Of a DNA stretch of 64,000 bases, positions 34,800 through 47,055 are shown piece after piece. The stretch is from NCBI GenBank assembly GCA_037127255.1, contig JBANSL010000013.1:58812188-58876187 (forward strand), read 5' to 3'. This DNA is from Persicaria tinctoria (Eukaryota > Streptophyta > Magnoliopsida > Caryophyllales > Polygonaceae). The notes beneath the pieces were generated by a model. That model was not told where the DNA came from. It worked only from the letters and a program-made list of their open reading frames with translations, and did not search any database. The position numbers and the translations under genes are program-made. The number at the start of each line of letters is the position of its first letter. Positions within the stretch are counted from its first letter, which is position 1.

Positions 34800-36333
34800 T
34801 TGCAGTAAATGAGGGTTAATATATATACCTACGTACACTGAGTGAGTTGTGTTTGCTTGCAATGTTCTAAGTCAAATCAAATGAGATCCAAAACATTTAA
34901 AACATTTAATTATCCGCTCAATAATATCAAGTAAATAGTTTGAAGCCACGTTGTTTGAATAAGATTTGTGGCATTACACATATCTCGATTCTTTCTCTAA
35001 ATTTAGCAATTTTTTGTTAACTTTACTCTATTAGATAGATATTGGATAAACATGACACGTTGCCTTATTATTTGGATAAGTTTCTTCTTTCGAATTACCA
35101 TAAATGTAGATGCCTTGTATATAGAGGGATTCTGACCAATTCACCTTTTTTTTTTTTTTTTTTTTTGAGAACCGACCAATTCACCTTAACTATGTGGTTT
35201 AAAGTAATATTATTACAGTGTCACGGCGTGAATCTATAACTGCTATTAAGTTGTAATAGTTTTTTTTTACCAAAAAAAAAAAGTTGTAATAGTTTTTTTT
35301 CTCTAACTATCACCTAAAAAGGTGTTTTGAGTTTTGATCAATAAAGTTCTACTTCATTTTAAAATAAAACAATGTAATAATTTTTTTATCTAACTCATGT
35401 CCATTTCTGGCATTGTGTTACCCTCATACAATAATATCAAATATTAAATAAAAATTATAAAAATTATTTTATATATTAAATATATTGCTAAATTGAATCA
35501 AAATTACAAGGAAATCAATCGATTATATCAATTTGATAACATCATATGTAGAAAATTTGTGCACAAATGTGGTGATTAAGCTGATTTCTGGAGATTTTAT
35601 AACATCATATATAGAAAATTTTATAACATCATATATAGAAAATTTGCTAAGTATATAGGCCCACACAGCTACATCATATATGTTTCGTGCTAGGGTTTAG
35701 ATGAAGCTGATTTCTGAAGATTTTGTCGATTTCTTTTTTCAATTTTTGATCATATATGCTTAAATCTATGCTTGATATGTATAAATGTGGTGCGATTTTT
35801 ACTGTGGTCGGTAGTTTCTGTAATTTGCATGTGTAAATGCGGGGGTTTTAACCGTTTGTACGTATTCTTCACTTTTTGTGATCCGACACTTTGCATGTGT
35901 TTTATTAGTATTATCCGTATAGGTAAATTGTTTGGGATACTTGTAGTGTTTGTGAGGTTCATATAGGTAGATGTGTGCGGTTATGCTCATGTGCAGGGGG
36001 CTGACAATGTGTGTTTGTGTTAGTTTATGGTAGTGTCAAGAATGTGTGTACTTGGATTGGGTATATTATGTGTTGTCCATGTGATGTTTATGTTGTTTTA
36101 GTATGTGTTGGTGATATTTTATTGTTTTTGTTTATGGTTGTTTGGTTTAGCATGGATTCTGTCATTGTGTTTTTACATTCTTCCTTCTCTTGTTCTTAAT
36201 AGTAGGGGCATCTGGTGATTTAGCCACCTACAGAAGTAAATTTGATGTGAGTTTTTTTGTTTTCTATTTTAAATTGTTTTGTTGATGAGCAAGATTTGGT
36301 TTTTTAGTAATGTCATCTTAGTTTGTTGGATAA
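34800..36333. other. Intergenic region with simple repeats
   Basis: No gene is supported. It holds a T-run at 35142-35166, a duplicated AAGTTGTAATAGTTTTTTTT segment near 35247 and 35281, and a short tandem of TTTATAACATCATATATAGAAAA near 35595-35645. From about 35700 onward there is GT-rich sequence that could be the 5' region of the following MULE gene. Confidence 0.5.
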
Positions 36334-36817
36334 TTGTTTGTGAATGAGCAGGGGTTGGATTATTGCATTCATGTTAGTGAGTGGTTTCATTGTAGATCAA
36401 ACATCTATTCCTATCTTCATGTCTGTGATCTCATAAAGAAGCATTTGTCTCCTGCTCATTACGAGATTTTTTTGCAAAACTTGTGTGGGATGAGTGTTGA
36501 CGCAAGGCACCAACATGGTTAAGAATTCTCAGCTTATGCATCAAATGATGTTGCGTTAAGTGAAGACAAAAAAAGAAGAGTTATGGTTTAAAGTTGATGG
36601 ATTTGTTGCACGCTTTTCCTTGGTGGAGTTCCATGTGATTACTAGCCTTCCTTGTGAAGACCGTGTTTGTGATCTCACTGAGCAAGTGTCTATATCTAAT
36701 TTCTTTGGGAAGAAGAAATGCACTCATGATGAGTTAGTTGCCCGTTTCAAATCTGAGAAAAAGAAGTCTTAGAAGAAGTTGATTATGGCGAAGTTGCTGC
36801 TCATTGAGAAGTTAATA

Positions 36818-37097
36818 CTCTCTCCGTCCTAAAATACATTGCCTTTTAGCATTTTGCACAAGTGTTAATAAAACACTTTACTTTTAAAAAAACATCATCA
36901 TTACACTAACTTTTTCATAAATTTTATAATTTTTTAACACCCACTACACATTTTAACCAATCAAATTATTTTAAAAAGTCAACATCACAGAAACCAATAC
37001 AAATCATTACAACTTCCTACCTAGAAAACATAAAAGGCCATCTATTGTTGGACAAAATTTTACCTCTAAAAACTCATGTATTGTTGGACGGAGGGAG
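36818..37097. mobile_element. Stowaway MITE, 280 bp, TSD TA
   Basis: The ends are CTCTCTCCGTCCTAAAATACA and, inverted, CTCCCTCCGTCCAACAATACA, flanked by TA on both sides (36816-36817 and 37098-37099). This is the Tc1/mariner-derived Stowaway signature. It has no coding capacity. It sits inside the DUF1985 coding sequence of copy B, between residues LLIEKLI and LYRRSE. Confidence 0.9.
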
Positions 37098-39127
37098 TAT
37101 TATATAGGAGGTCAGAGGTTGTAAGTGCAAAATTTGTATCTCTTGCGTGCAATGGGAAGGAATTTGAAGTATATCCTTGGGGGGGAGAGTCATAAATGCG
37201 TTTGTTTAACTCGTTGAAGAAGTCATCTGTTACATATCGTAACGGTGTTAGGGGTTCTTATGAAACTGTATGGGTATTGACTTGCATTTCAGGTATTGTT
37301 TTTAGTGTTTGCATATCTTTGCCAGCAGATTTCTTGTGTGTCAACACAAACTTATTGTTTATGTCTAATACTATTTTGTAATGTCATAACGAGTTTTCTT
37401 GTGTAACAGACTTGGATATTAGAAGCTTTTCCAGCCCTGTCTGCCCAATATTACTATAATTTTAAGATGCCTGAGAGAGATACGTACTTATTGCATTGGC
37501 AATGCAATGTTAGTCATTGATATGCTTAGGCTGAGAAGTTGTTTGATGGTGATTTGGTAATAATTTTATATTATTTAGCTTTAAGAACATTTTTATTGGT
37601 TGCATCTTTGTTTTCTTAATACTATTTTAAATGAATTTTATACAGACTCCATTGTTCCTTACTTATGGAGAGTTTGCACGCACATAAGGAATGGCGTATG
37701 GCAATGAAAAATTTGATGAAGTTGTTGATGACCTTGCTAATCCTGTGTTTTCCCAACCTGTTGACGATGTGTTATATGAATGTCGTCGTGTTCGTAAGAA
37801 GGCATACAAATATAAGTTTTCAAACAGGGATATAGATGTTGGTGGTCAGGAAGGTAATGTCTTGCAGACACATGATGAAGGAGATACCTTAAAGAAGATG
37901 AAACATGTGAGAAGAGGCAATGGTGCTAAAAAGAAACAGGATGGGAAGTCTATTGATACCACTTTTGAAGTTGTCCATGTGGTGGAGAAAGATGATGTAG
38001 TAGAGGCCTCGAAGAAGAGGAAATCTGTGACAGAAGGCACGGTTGGTAAAGTTGTTGCTGAAAGAGAGAAGGATGAGCTGGCGATGAGGGGTCATTTTGC
38101 AGGTCTTATTCTGCCCAATCCATCTAGTAAATTAAAGAAGATTAGAAAGAAGGCTTCAGCGGTGAGGAAGGCTTGTAGAGTTGTTGCTGAAATAGAGAAG
38201 GATGAGCTGGCGAATGTGCTTGTTGAGAAGGATAAGGTGGTGGAAAAGGCTGGGAGAGATGATGCTGACACAAGGAAGGATGAGCAGAGGGATGTGCTTG
38301 TTAGCTGCTGATGTTATCCAACGTAGGGAGTGTGTTTGGACGAGGTGGGAGGAGGTGAACCTATTAAAGGGACAAGAAATACAGGATGTCCAGCTGACAG
38401 AGAGGGACTCTTGGACATGGAAGTGTGTCGTAGGAGTTCTTCAAGAATTCCTAACTGTATGGGACGAGAAAGCCCTCGATATTGGACTAGGAGGCTCATC
38501 AATGGATGCTCTGCTGAGGCCGGGGAAGGAACAACCACGTATCGCTTATGAGCTTATGCAAAACCACGGAGAAAAGAGGCCATGGGGTGAGCTGTTGTGG
38601 GCAGGATAGCAGTGCAAACGTTGGAGTTTTATTACATGGTTAGCTGTGCACGATAAATTGCATACAAGGGCTCGCTTGTTCAAGTGGAATGCAGTGCCGA
38701 CGTAGAAATGTGTGTTCTGTGATGCGGACGTGGAGGACTGTGAGCACTTACGGTTTGGGTGTGCATATACCCAGAGTGTGGCCAATTCAGTAATGGCATG
38801 GCTGGGCGTCTCAAGCCGATTTGAGATCATACAATGGTGGTTGGACTGGTTTGTGGAGGGGAGTGGCCGAGGGTCAAACATGTTCCAGTCACGACTTTTC
38901 ACGCTAAACTCCACCATCTATCATAGATAGAGGGCTCGGAACATGGCAGTTTTGGAACATAAATTTGTTAGTATAGAGGAAGTGGCAAAAACCATTGCAA
39001 ATGAGTGCAAAGATAGGTTGAGAGCTAAAGGAAAGGTCGTCGGTAGGGCGGATAGAGAGTGGAAACAAAGGCTAGTAAGTTAGCCGCTTTTGTATCTTAC
39101 AAGTGTTCCCTGGTTTTGGATCACTTC

Positions 39128-40126
39128 TGATAACTCCACTCCCTTTGATGAAAATCGGAATTAGTTTCAAAGGCTTTGCCGGACAGTTTGTGTCAAAGGT
39201 CTTGAAGCGACAGCTGTATTGATGAAACACAAAACCTGTATTTTATGTTATTATTATCTTATATTATTTATGTATGGTTTCCGAATATTATTATATACAT
39301 TATATACTAACCATACAACAAGGTTTTCGAAGAAATCTCCTTCCTTAAGCTAAAAGATGTGAAGATCAAATCTGGTGGATCATGGCTTCGGAGTTTCCCA
39401 GAATAGAAGATTGTGAAGATTGCCATGATCTCTAATAGCCGTTGGAGAAGATTCCTTCCTCAAGTGGCGCCGATGATCTTCACTATATAAAGGAGATGAA
39501 GAAGAGAAAGAGGGACGTACATTCACAAAGATCATTGCACAATCAGCCCTCAAGTTTACGATCTCTCTTCAAAGCATTTGAGAGATACACAGTGAGCTTA
39601 TAGGATATATTTTGAGAGAGTGTTATACTCAAGAGTTTATAACTCAGGAAGTGGGCACTAGGCTATTGATTCTCGAGAGTAAGAGGATTGTACTAGATAG
39701 CTGAGAGAGGTGGGGCTCTTCTAGATTGGTCAAGGACTCCAAGGGAACGTGAGTTGACTAGATTGCAATTGTATAGGAGAGAGGCTTCTCGGTGAGCTAT
39801 TAGGATCCTAAGCTTTGTGAATCAATAAAGCATGTTGAATCCTAGGGTTGTGGAAGAACCCTAGGCGGGGACGTAGGCCAAGTTCGTGCCGAACCTCGTT
39901 AACAATTCGTTGCATCCTTTACTTATTGCTTTACCTTATTTCCGCACTTGGTTCGATTGTTTAACATTGTGATTCAGGTTTTCAGAGAAAAGACTAAGTC
40001 TAATCTCAAAGGGTTTTGCACGAGCTTCAAAAGTCTTGAGACTATCTGCGAAAAACCGGCATACTCTATTCAACCCCCCTTCTAGAGTATTTCTATATTA
40101 CTTTGTTTTACATTGTCGAACCTTCA
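39128..40126 (+). repeat. Copia 5' LTR
   Basis: It begins TGATAACTCCACTCCC and ends CGAACCTTCA. A TATATAA box lies at 39484-39490, a plausible start for element transcription, and AATAAAG near 39826 is a likely polyadenylation signal. It lacks a ~45-bp segment present in the 3' LTR (45672-45716), lost by a deletion at a CTCTTC/CAAAGC junction. Confidence 0.93.
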
Positions 40127-40128
40127 AT

Positions 40129-40140
40129 TGGTATCAGAGC
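40129..40140 (+). other. Copia primer binding site
   Basis: TGGTATCAGAGC lies two bases after the 5' LTR. This is the standard plant copia PBS complementary to the 3' end of initiator methionine tRNA. Confidence 0.92.
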
Positions 40141-40184
40141 TTTACTCACTGCTTTTGATCTAACAATCTTGTGAGTTTTCGATC

Positions 40185-41984
40185 ATGTCTGGTGAAGCAA
40201 GCGGAGGATTTGCACAGGGAAGGTCTACCATTAGACCACCACTCTTTGTAGGAAACAACTTTTTCCACTGGAGATCATTGATGAAGATGTTCATTATAGA
40301 TCAAGATCTGGAACTTTGGAACATTATAGAGAATGGTCCGAAGGTTCCAATGAAAGACGGACCAAATGGAACCAAAATTGCGAAGAAGGAGTCTGAATAC
40401 ATCCAAGCGGATCTTGAACTCGTCTCCAAAAACTACAGGGCTATTAACTTACTCTATTGTGGTCTTAGCACTGATGAGTTTAACCATATTTGATCTTGTA
40501 GGTCAGCTAAAGAGATTTGGGACAAGCTGGTCGTCACCTATGAAGGAACCAGCCAAGTGAAGGACACCAATATCAGTATCTTCCTTCGAAAGTATGAGCT
40601 TTTCAAAATGAAGCCTGATGAGTCAATCAAGGCCATGTTCACACGATTCACGGAAATCACCAACAACCTTGACTCTCTCGGCAAGAGCTTTACGAACGTT
40701 GAGAAAGTAAGGAAGATATTGAGGTGCCTCCCAAAAGACAAATGGGGTCCGAAAGTGACAGTCATAGAAGAATCCCAGAATCTCACCACGCTACCCCTTG
40801 ATTACTTGCTTGGGAAGCTGATCACACATGAGATGATTCTCAATGAAGACGATGGAGAACTTCCAACAAGCACTAAGAACTTGGCACTCAAGTCTAAGAA
40901 GGATGAGCCGAAAGATGTGTCTGATTCTGAAGATGAGGATGATGATGAGGATGATCCCTTTGATCTCATTACAAGGGGTCTTTCTCGAATCCTCAAGATG
41001 AAGAAGCAATTCAACAACAATGATAAATCATAGTCTTCTAAAATTCGAGGTAAGTCTCAATTCAACAAATATGAGAAGAAGACTAAACCTTTGTCTTGTT
41101 TTGAATGTGGTGAAACAGATCATCTTGTAAAAGACTGCCCTCAAAAGACAAAGAGTCAGTCCAAGAAGGGTGACAAATGGAAGAAGAAAGCCATGGTGGC
41201 AACTTGGAGCGATTCTGACTCTGACTCCGATGATGAGAAGGCCAATATTTGTCTTATGGCCTCAGAAGATGAATCCCACGACGAGAAGCTTGAAGCTACT
41301 GTAAGAGAACTTATGGCAAGTCCAAAAGAGGTATTATCGGAATTCCTTTCTAATATGATTGCCAATGAAGAGAAACTTATTGCCCAGACTAACATTCTTA
41401 TTAAGAGAACTGTGGACCAGGAAAGAACTATTGAGGATCTGTCTATGAGGGTTAAAAGTCTTGAAGCTTCTTATTCAGGTCTTGACATTAAAGTCAAGAC
41501 GCTTGACTCAGAGAAATCTGAACTCAAGCAAGATCTCTTTTCTCTAAGAAATGAGCATCATGACTTAGAGAACGAGAAGATCTCCCTGAATAATAAGATT
41601 CAAGATCAACAGAGAGCCCTCATAAGTTTTACCAAATCCAAAGGCACTCTTGATAGGATGTTGGGTGAGCAACAAAGTTCTCTAAGCAGAAGTGGTATTG
41701 GTTACAACCCGAGGTTTTTAAAGAAGCAACACATTACCACTTTTGTGAAGGCAAAAGGAAGCAGAACCTCTCCTATATGTCACCACTGTGCGAGAAAGGG
41801 ACATGTAAGAGAGACCTGCCCCTATAGAAGAAAAGATCCTCATATTATTCCCAATACATTTCCTATTCACTTGAGAAAAGAACGGATAACGCAAGTTTGG
41901 GTCCCCAAAGACACTATTTTACCAAATATGGTTTATCCCAATAAAGGATCTAAATTTGCTCACTGGTCTAGCCAAAAAGGTTAA
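40185..41984 (+). pseudogene. Copia gag (UBN2-type) with two zinc knuckles, broken
   Basis: It starts MSGEASGGFAQGRSTIRPPL, typical of plant copia gag. The UBN2 region follows (FFHWRSLMKMFIIDQDLELW, SAKEIWDKLVVTYEGTSQV, YELFKMKPDESIKAMFTRF). The frame has a single in-frame stop at 40491-40493 and another at about 41031. Past these, two CX2CX4HX4C zinc knuckles are present (CFECGETDHLVKDC near 41098 and CHHCARKGHVRETC near 41780), separated by an acidic and coiled-coil stretch. Gag normally packages element RNA into cytoplasmic particles. The frame then leads directly into the protease. Confidence 0.85.
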
Positions 41985-43148
41985 TGTTTGTTTTGCAGGA
42001 GATCACCAAGGTGAAGGAGCAAAAATGGATTATTGATAGTGGATGCTCGAAGCATATGAATGGGAAGAGTTCTCTCTTTCATGATCTAAAGAAGCAATCC
42101 ACTGGAACAATCACTCTTGGTGACAAAGGAAAGTGTGACATCGTTGGTATTAGTAGGGTTGGGAGTGATCCTAACCATACTATTAAAAATGTTTATCTTG
42201 TTAATGGTTTGAAGTATAATTTTCTTAGTATTTCTCAACTATGTGATTATGGTAATGATGTTGGATTTAACAAGAAAATATGTTTAGTGCGCAGAGAAGA
42301 TACATGTGAAATAGTTCTAATTGCCTATCTTTATAACAACATCTATGCCGTGAATGCTGAGCAATTGGAACAAGGAAGCTTAACTTGTCTAAAGGCTTTG
42401 ACGGACGATCCAAAGCTCTGGCATAGGAGACTCGGTCATGTGAGCCCACATACACCACAAAAGCTTGTGTCCAAATGGCTTGTAAGAGGACTACCTGAGA
42501 TGGACTTTAAAGGTATTGAGATGTGCAAAGCATGCACATGAGGTAAACAAAGATGTAGCTCTTTCAAACCCAAAAAGGTTGTAAGTACTTCTAGACCCCT
42601 TGAACTTTTACATATGGATTTATGTGGTCTTATGCGAGTCAAATCTCCAAATGGTAAAAAGTATACATGTTATTTTTTATGAATGCAATGACGGTGCTTT
42701 GAGTGAAAGTGTTGCAGATATAGATCTTAAGCTCCATGAAGAGAACGAGGAAGGTGATGATGCTGCTATCAAGAACACAGAGAAGAGGAACATGCAGGAA
42801 CAGATTCTTAACACTGAAGAATTGGCCCAAGGTGTTGAAGATTCGTCCAAAGCCCTTGGTGTCCAATCCAACAGTGTTGAGATGTCAGAAATTGCTGTAA
42901 CTGAACCTAACAGGACCACAGTGTCAGATGTACCACAAGTCAATCCTACCAGTGTGACGAATCAAGGAGCTGAGACTAGCAAAAGGAAATTCAAATACTC
43001 CTCATCACACTCATTAAAGGATATCATTTCTGACCCTACTTCTAGTGTTCAAACTCGTTCTAAACTTAAAGATCTTTGTGCTTTTCACGCGTTTGTTTCT
43101 CTTATTGAGCCAAAGAAGGTAGATAAGGCACTTCAAGAGCCAGACTAG
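41984..43148 (+). pseudogene. Copia protease and integrase, with integrase core deleted
   Basis: The protease active-site context D-S-G is in WIIDSGCSKHM near 42030. The GAG-pre-integrase zinc region follows (LWHRRLGHVS, CKACT, then a TGA stop at about 42539). The integrase core begins with RPLELLHMDLCG (first catalytic Asp) but after SPNGKK at about 42660 the sequence jumps to IHVIFYECND, which belongs to the far side of the integrase. The second Asp and the Glu of the D,D-35-E triad are therefore gone. The remaining part is the variable linker before the reverse transcriptase and ends at a TAG at 43146-43148. Confidence 0.85.
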
Positions 43149-43157
43149 ATCATTGCT

Positions 43158-44642
43158 ATGCAAAGTGAGCTCAATGAATTTGAAAGAAACAAAGTCTGGA
43201 CCTTGAAGCCTAGGCCAAAGCATCAATCAGTCATTGGCACACGATGGGTCTTTCGAAAAAAGCTAGATGAGATTGGTAAGATCGTGAGGAACAAGGCAAG
43301 GCTTGTTGCTCAAGGCTACAATCAAGAGAAAGGTATTGACTACGAGGAGACCTTTGCTCCCGTAGCCAGGCTTGAAGCTATTCGCATTCTATTGGCATTT
43401 GCATCTTTTATGAGCATAAAGTTATATCAAATGGATGTCAAGTATGCTTTTCTCAATGGTTTCTTAGAGGAAGAAGTATATGTGGCTCAACCCCCAGGTT
43501 TTGAAAGTTCAGAATTTCCCAATCATGTTTATAAACTTGACAAAGTGCTTTATGGTTTGAAACAAGCCCCAAGAGCTTGGTATGAGCGCTTGTCAAAGTA
43601 TCTTTTAGAAAATGATTTTAAAAGGGGGTTGATCGACAAGACTCTTTTTATCAAAAACAAAGGAAATGACATTTTGGTTATTCAAATTTATGTTGATGAT
43701 ATATTATTTGGTGCTACTAACACATCTTTGTGCAAGGAATTTTCTGACATCATGTGCAGTGAATTTGAGATGAGCTTGATGGGAGAACTCAACTTCTTTT
43801 TGGGATTACAAGTTCATCAATCCAAGAAAGGGATCTTTGTCAACCAAAGCAAGTACACTAAGGATCTCTTGAAAAAGTTCAAGATGGATCAATCCAAAGC
43901 AGCCAAGACTCCCATGAGCTCAACATTGTCTCTAGATCAAGACAAGACTAGAATAAGTGTCAATCAAAAGGAGTATCGAGGAATGATTGGATCTTTATTA
44001 TATCTCACGGCTAGTAGACCTGACATCATGTTTAGTGTTTGCATGTGTGCTAGGTTTCAAGCTGATCCTAAAGAATCTCACCTCGTGGCTGTGAAGAGGA
44101 TCTTTCGATATCTCAATGGCACTAAGGAGCTTGGACTATGGTACCCAAAGCAAAAGGATTTCACATTAATTGGATATTCTGATGCAGATTTTGCAGGCTA
44201 TAAGGTGGAAAGGAAGAGCACATCAGGATGTTGCCAATTCTTAGGAGCATCTTTGGTCAGTTGGCACTCAAAGAAGCAAAACTCACTTGCTCTATACACT
44301 GCAGAAGCCGAATACATTGCAGCTGGAGCCTGTTGCTCCCAAATCCTTTGGATAGCTCAACAAATGAGAGATCTCGGCATCAACCTCAAAGGCATTTCCA
44401 TTAAGTGTGACAATACAAGTGCCATCTCCATTACAAAGAATCTTGTTCATCATTCAAGGACCAAACATATTGATGTAAGGCATCATTTCATTAGAGACCG
44501 TGTCGAAAAAGGTGATGTGTCCATATCCTTTATTTTAACTGATTATCAATGGGCTGACATTTTTACTAAGCCTTTGGCAGAGGACAAGTTCACCTTCATT
44601 AGACGTGAGATCGGAACGCTTAACAGGGATGCACTTTCGTAG
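43158..44642 (+). CDS. Copia reverse transcriptase and RNase H, open frame
   Basis: 494 codons are open without a break. The RT part shows [78 protein letters not shown] and the catalytic YVDD near 43690. The RNase H part shows [31 protein letters not shown] and [15 protein letters not shown], so catalytic acidic residues are present. It is the C-terminal part of the polyprotein and has no promoter or start of its own; upstream stops prevent normal translation. It ends at TAG shortly before the tracts preceding the 3' LTR. Confidence 0.9.
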   Translation: MQSELNEFERNKVWTLKPRPKHQSVIGTRWVFRKKLDEIGKIVRNKARLVAQGYNQEKGIDYEETFAPVARLEAIRILLAFASFMSIKLYQMDVKYAFLNGFLEEEVYVAQPPGFESSEFPNHVYKLDKVLYGLKQAPRAWYERLSKYLLENDFKRGLIDKTLFIKNKGNDILVIQIYVDDILFGATNTSLCKEFSDIMCSEFEMSLMGELNFFLGLQVHQSKKGIFVNQSKYTKDLLKKFKMDQSKAAKTPMSSTLSLDQDKTRISVNQKEYRGMIGSLLYLTASRPDIMFSVCMCARFQADPKESHLVAVKRIFRYLNGTKELGLWYPKQKDFTLIGYSDADFAGYKVERKSTSGCCQFLGASLVSWHSKKQNSLALYTAEAEYIAAGACCSQILWIAQQMRDLGINLKGISIKCDNTSAISITKNLVHHSRTKHIDVRHHFIRDRVEKGDVSISFILTDYQWADIFTKPLAEDKFTFIRREIGTLNRDALS

Positions 44643-45226
44643 GGGGAGCTTTCCCTTTACGAAAGATAACTTCTACTCAGTGTCAAGATCCTTGAACCTC
44701 ATTTCAAAGGTTGTGAACTGCACAGTAGAGCACATATAACAAATCATATATTTGGTTAATATCTTTTTAGATATTTGATCAAATATAGTTTTAATGGTTT
44801 TTTAACCTTCTTTATATGTTACCTATTTTATTTTCCGAAAAATCTTTTTATCTGAGTATAGTTTATTTGTGGAAATTATTTTAAAATCGGATAAATCTTT
44901 TCTTTCCTTTAAGATTTAAAAGGATTTTTTCTTTAATTTTGAATTATTTTGGTAAGTCTGATTTTGGTGACTTTTTTTTACGCTCCTCCCTTTGTTGAAA
45001 TACAAAAAGGGGGAGATGATCTGTGGTGTTAGACTTTTTAAACTATTGCGATTCAAATGTCTTGGAAGACCTTGGTTTTGTTTTTGGTTGGATATTTTCA
45101 CGTTTTAAAATTACGATCCAACATTCGTTTAACCCATGCAGGTACTTAGTCCGATGCTGCTTATATTATATATATTTGACTAAGTTGCAGGGATGCATAG
45201 GTTTTGTCTTTCATCAAGGGGGAGAT
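44643..45226 (+). other. Copia 3' internal region with repeated polypurine tracts
   Basis: There is no coding sequence. AAAAAGGGGGAGA lies at 45004-45016 and AAGGGGGAGA at 45216-45225, the latter directly before the 3' LTR and so the working plus-strand primer. A shorter AGGGGGAG follows the stop codon at about 44641. Repeated tracts of this kind are a known trait of Sireviruses. Confidence 0.8.
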
Positions 45227-46270
45227 TGATAAATTCACTCCCTTTGATGAAAATCAGAATTAGTTTCAAAGGGTTTGCCGGACAGTTTGTGTCAAAGGTC
45301 TTGAAGCGACAACTGTGTTGATGAAACACAAAACCTGTATTTTATTTTATTATTATCTTATATTATTTATGTATGGTTTCCGAATATTATTATATACATT
45401 ATATACTAACCATACAACAAGGTTTTCGAAGAAATCTCCTTCCTTAAGCTAAAAGACGTGAAGATCAAATCTGGTGGATCATGGCTTCGGAGTTTCCCAG
45501 AATAGATGATTGTGAAGATTGACATGATCTCTAATAGCCGTTGGAGAAGATTCCTTTCTCAAGTGGCGCCGATGATCTTCACTATATAAAGGAGATGAAG
45601 AAGAGAGAGAGGGACGTACATTCACAAAGATCATTGCACAATCAGCCCTCAAGTTTACGATCTCTCTTCAGCGTGTTCTCTCTGCTTGTTTTTAAGAGTC
45701 TTATATTTTGTTTCAAAGCATTTGAGAGATACACAGTGAGCTTATAGGATATATTTCGAGAGAGTGTTATACTCAAGAGTTTATAACTCAGGAAGTGGGC
45801 ACTAGGCTATTGATTCTCGAGAGTAAGAGGATTGTACTAGATAGCTGAGAGAGGTGGGGCTCTTCTAGATTGGTCTAGGACTCCAAGGGAACGTGAGTTG
45901 ACTAGATTGCAATTGTATAGGAGAGAGGCTTCTCGGTGAGCTATTAGGATCCTAAGCTTTGTGAATCAATAAAGCCTGTTGAATCCTAGGGTTGTGGAAG
46001 AACCCTAGGCGGGGACGTAGGCCAAGTTCGTGCCGAACCTCGTTAACAATTCGTTGCGTCCTTTACTTATTGCTTTACCTTATTTTCGCACTTGGTTCGA
46101 TTGTTTAACATTGTGATTCAGGTTTTTAGAGAAAAGACTAAATCTAATCTCAAAGGGTTTTGCACGAGCTTCAAAAGTCTTGAGACTATCTGCGAAAAAA
46201 TGGCATACTCTATTCAACCCCCCTTCTAGAGTATTTCTATATTACTTTGTTTTACATTGTCAAACCTTCA
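45227..46270 (+). repeat. Copia 3' LTR
   Basis: It begins TGATAAATTCACTCCC and ends CAAACCTTCA. It has the same TATA box (45583-45590) and AATAAAG signal as the 5' LTR and the extra ~45 bp at 45672-45716. A 68-codon open frame in it is not a gene. Confidence 0.93.
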
Positions 46271-47055
46271 ACTTCTTTTTGTAACTTCGGGGTGCCTAAA
46301 GGCTCCTCCCCTCCTTTTGGAGATTTATATATATTTACAAGTTCAGGAGTTGGTGCTGACATAGAGAAGGATGAGTAGGTGGATGTGGTTGCTTCACCTT
46401 CAGAAAAAGGTAGGTCGAATACTTATACGTATGATATATTAGATGAGGATGTCCCGTTGAATATTGTGTTTCGTCGGAGGTTTAAGATGAAGAAAGCTGG
46501 TGAAGGGCGCGAAGAGGGTGATGTTCTGACACCTTGTGCGAAGAGGTCATCTTTGGGAGTGAGGAAGAACACGATGGATTTGATGGAGATGTTGTGTTTT
46601 CTCAAACATCTAATGGTGGCCGGTGGTAATGAAGAAATTGGTCATTCAAATGTTGAAGTTGATGAAATGGAGGGTAAGGGAGATAAAATGGTTGGTACTG
46701 AAGAGGTATCTCCCCAAATGGAGGTCAAAAATGATTCAACGGGAGAGGTGCCTCCAAAAACAGATGGTGATGCTTCTGCTCCTTTTATCCCATCTTATCC
46801 TGATTGGATGGAGGAGATTTTTAGGCGGCTTGAGAAGCTAGAAGAGCTGCCTGATCGTATGCATGAGTTGGTCGCTAGAGTTGATGAAATTGAATCACGA
46901 ATTGGAAGGTTGACTGGGATGATTGAAGTTGTTGCTGACATGGTGGAGAGGTATGATGATCTTGAGGACAGTGTTACTAAGCATGAGTCTTCGGTTGCTA
47001 AGTCGTAGGCATATCCTGTCAAGCCTGATGATGAGGATATAGATGAGCACAAATA

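Larger units (their letters stand above)
39128..46270 (+). mobile_element. Ty1/copia retrotransposon (Sirevirus-like), TSD ACTTC
   Basis: This is a complete insertion of 7143 bp with LTRs at 39128-40126 and 45227-46270, a PBS, gag-pol remains in the copia order (gag, protease, integrase, RT, RNase H) and a polypurine tract before the 3' LTR. ACTTC flanks both sides (39123-39127, 46271-46275). By eye the two LTRs differ at about 22 positions plus one ~45-bp length difference, i.e. roughly 2%, so the insertion is fairly recent. More than one PPT-like tract precedes the 3' LTR, a Sirevirus habit. It is non-autonomous: stops in gag and a large integrase deletion. Confidence 0.95.
38303..46338 (+). 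pseudogene. LINE 3' fragment inside copy B, split by copia
   Basis: From about 38310 the plus translation gives a plant LINE C-terminus. It contains CVWTRWEEVNLLKGQ and DSWTWKCVV, then a zf-RVT region (FITWLAVHDKLHTRARLFKW; CVFCDADVEDCEHLRFGC with the C-x2-C-x7-H-x4-C spacing). Its last reading is LRAKGKVVGRADREWKQRL. A stop at about 38608 and others break it. The 3' tail is interrupted at 39127 by the copia element and resumes at 46276 through GGCTCCTCCCCTCCTTTTGG to about 46338, where MULE copy B sequence returns. It is 5'-truncated. I could not identify its own target duplication. Confidence 0.75.
36334..47055 (+). pseudogene. DUF1985/Ulp1-type MULE gene, copy B (split)
   Basis: Plus-strand pieces in order. 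36334-36520 is the N-terminal region (HLSPAHYEIFLQNLCGM). 36555-36815 and 37100-37320 form the DUF1985 core (ELWFKVDGFVARFSLVEFHV, YRRSEVVSAKFVSLACNG, EFEVYPWGG, then NSLKKSSVTYRNG after a frameshift). 37405-37550 has TWILEAFPALSAQYYYNFKM. 37691-38303 is the basic linker starting MAYGNEKFDEVVDDLANPVF. 46339-47040 resumes the linker (YTYDILDEDVPLNIVFRRRF, EIFRRLEKLEELPDRMHELV). The protease domain is missing; sequence passes into repeats at about 47055. Insertions are a Stowaway MITE at 36818-37097 and a LINE carrying a copia element at 38303-46338. Several stops add to the decay. Copy C at 62446-56510 aligns along the whole length. Confidence 0.75.

Noticed and set aside
45541..45747. 68-codon open frame on plus
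   Set aside because: It lies in the copia 3' LTR and is absent from the 5' LTR because of the 45-bp difference.
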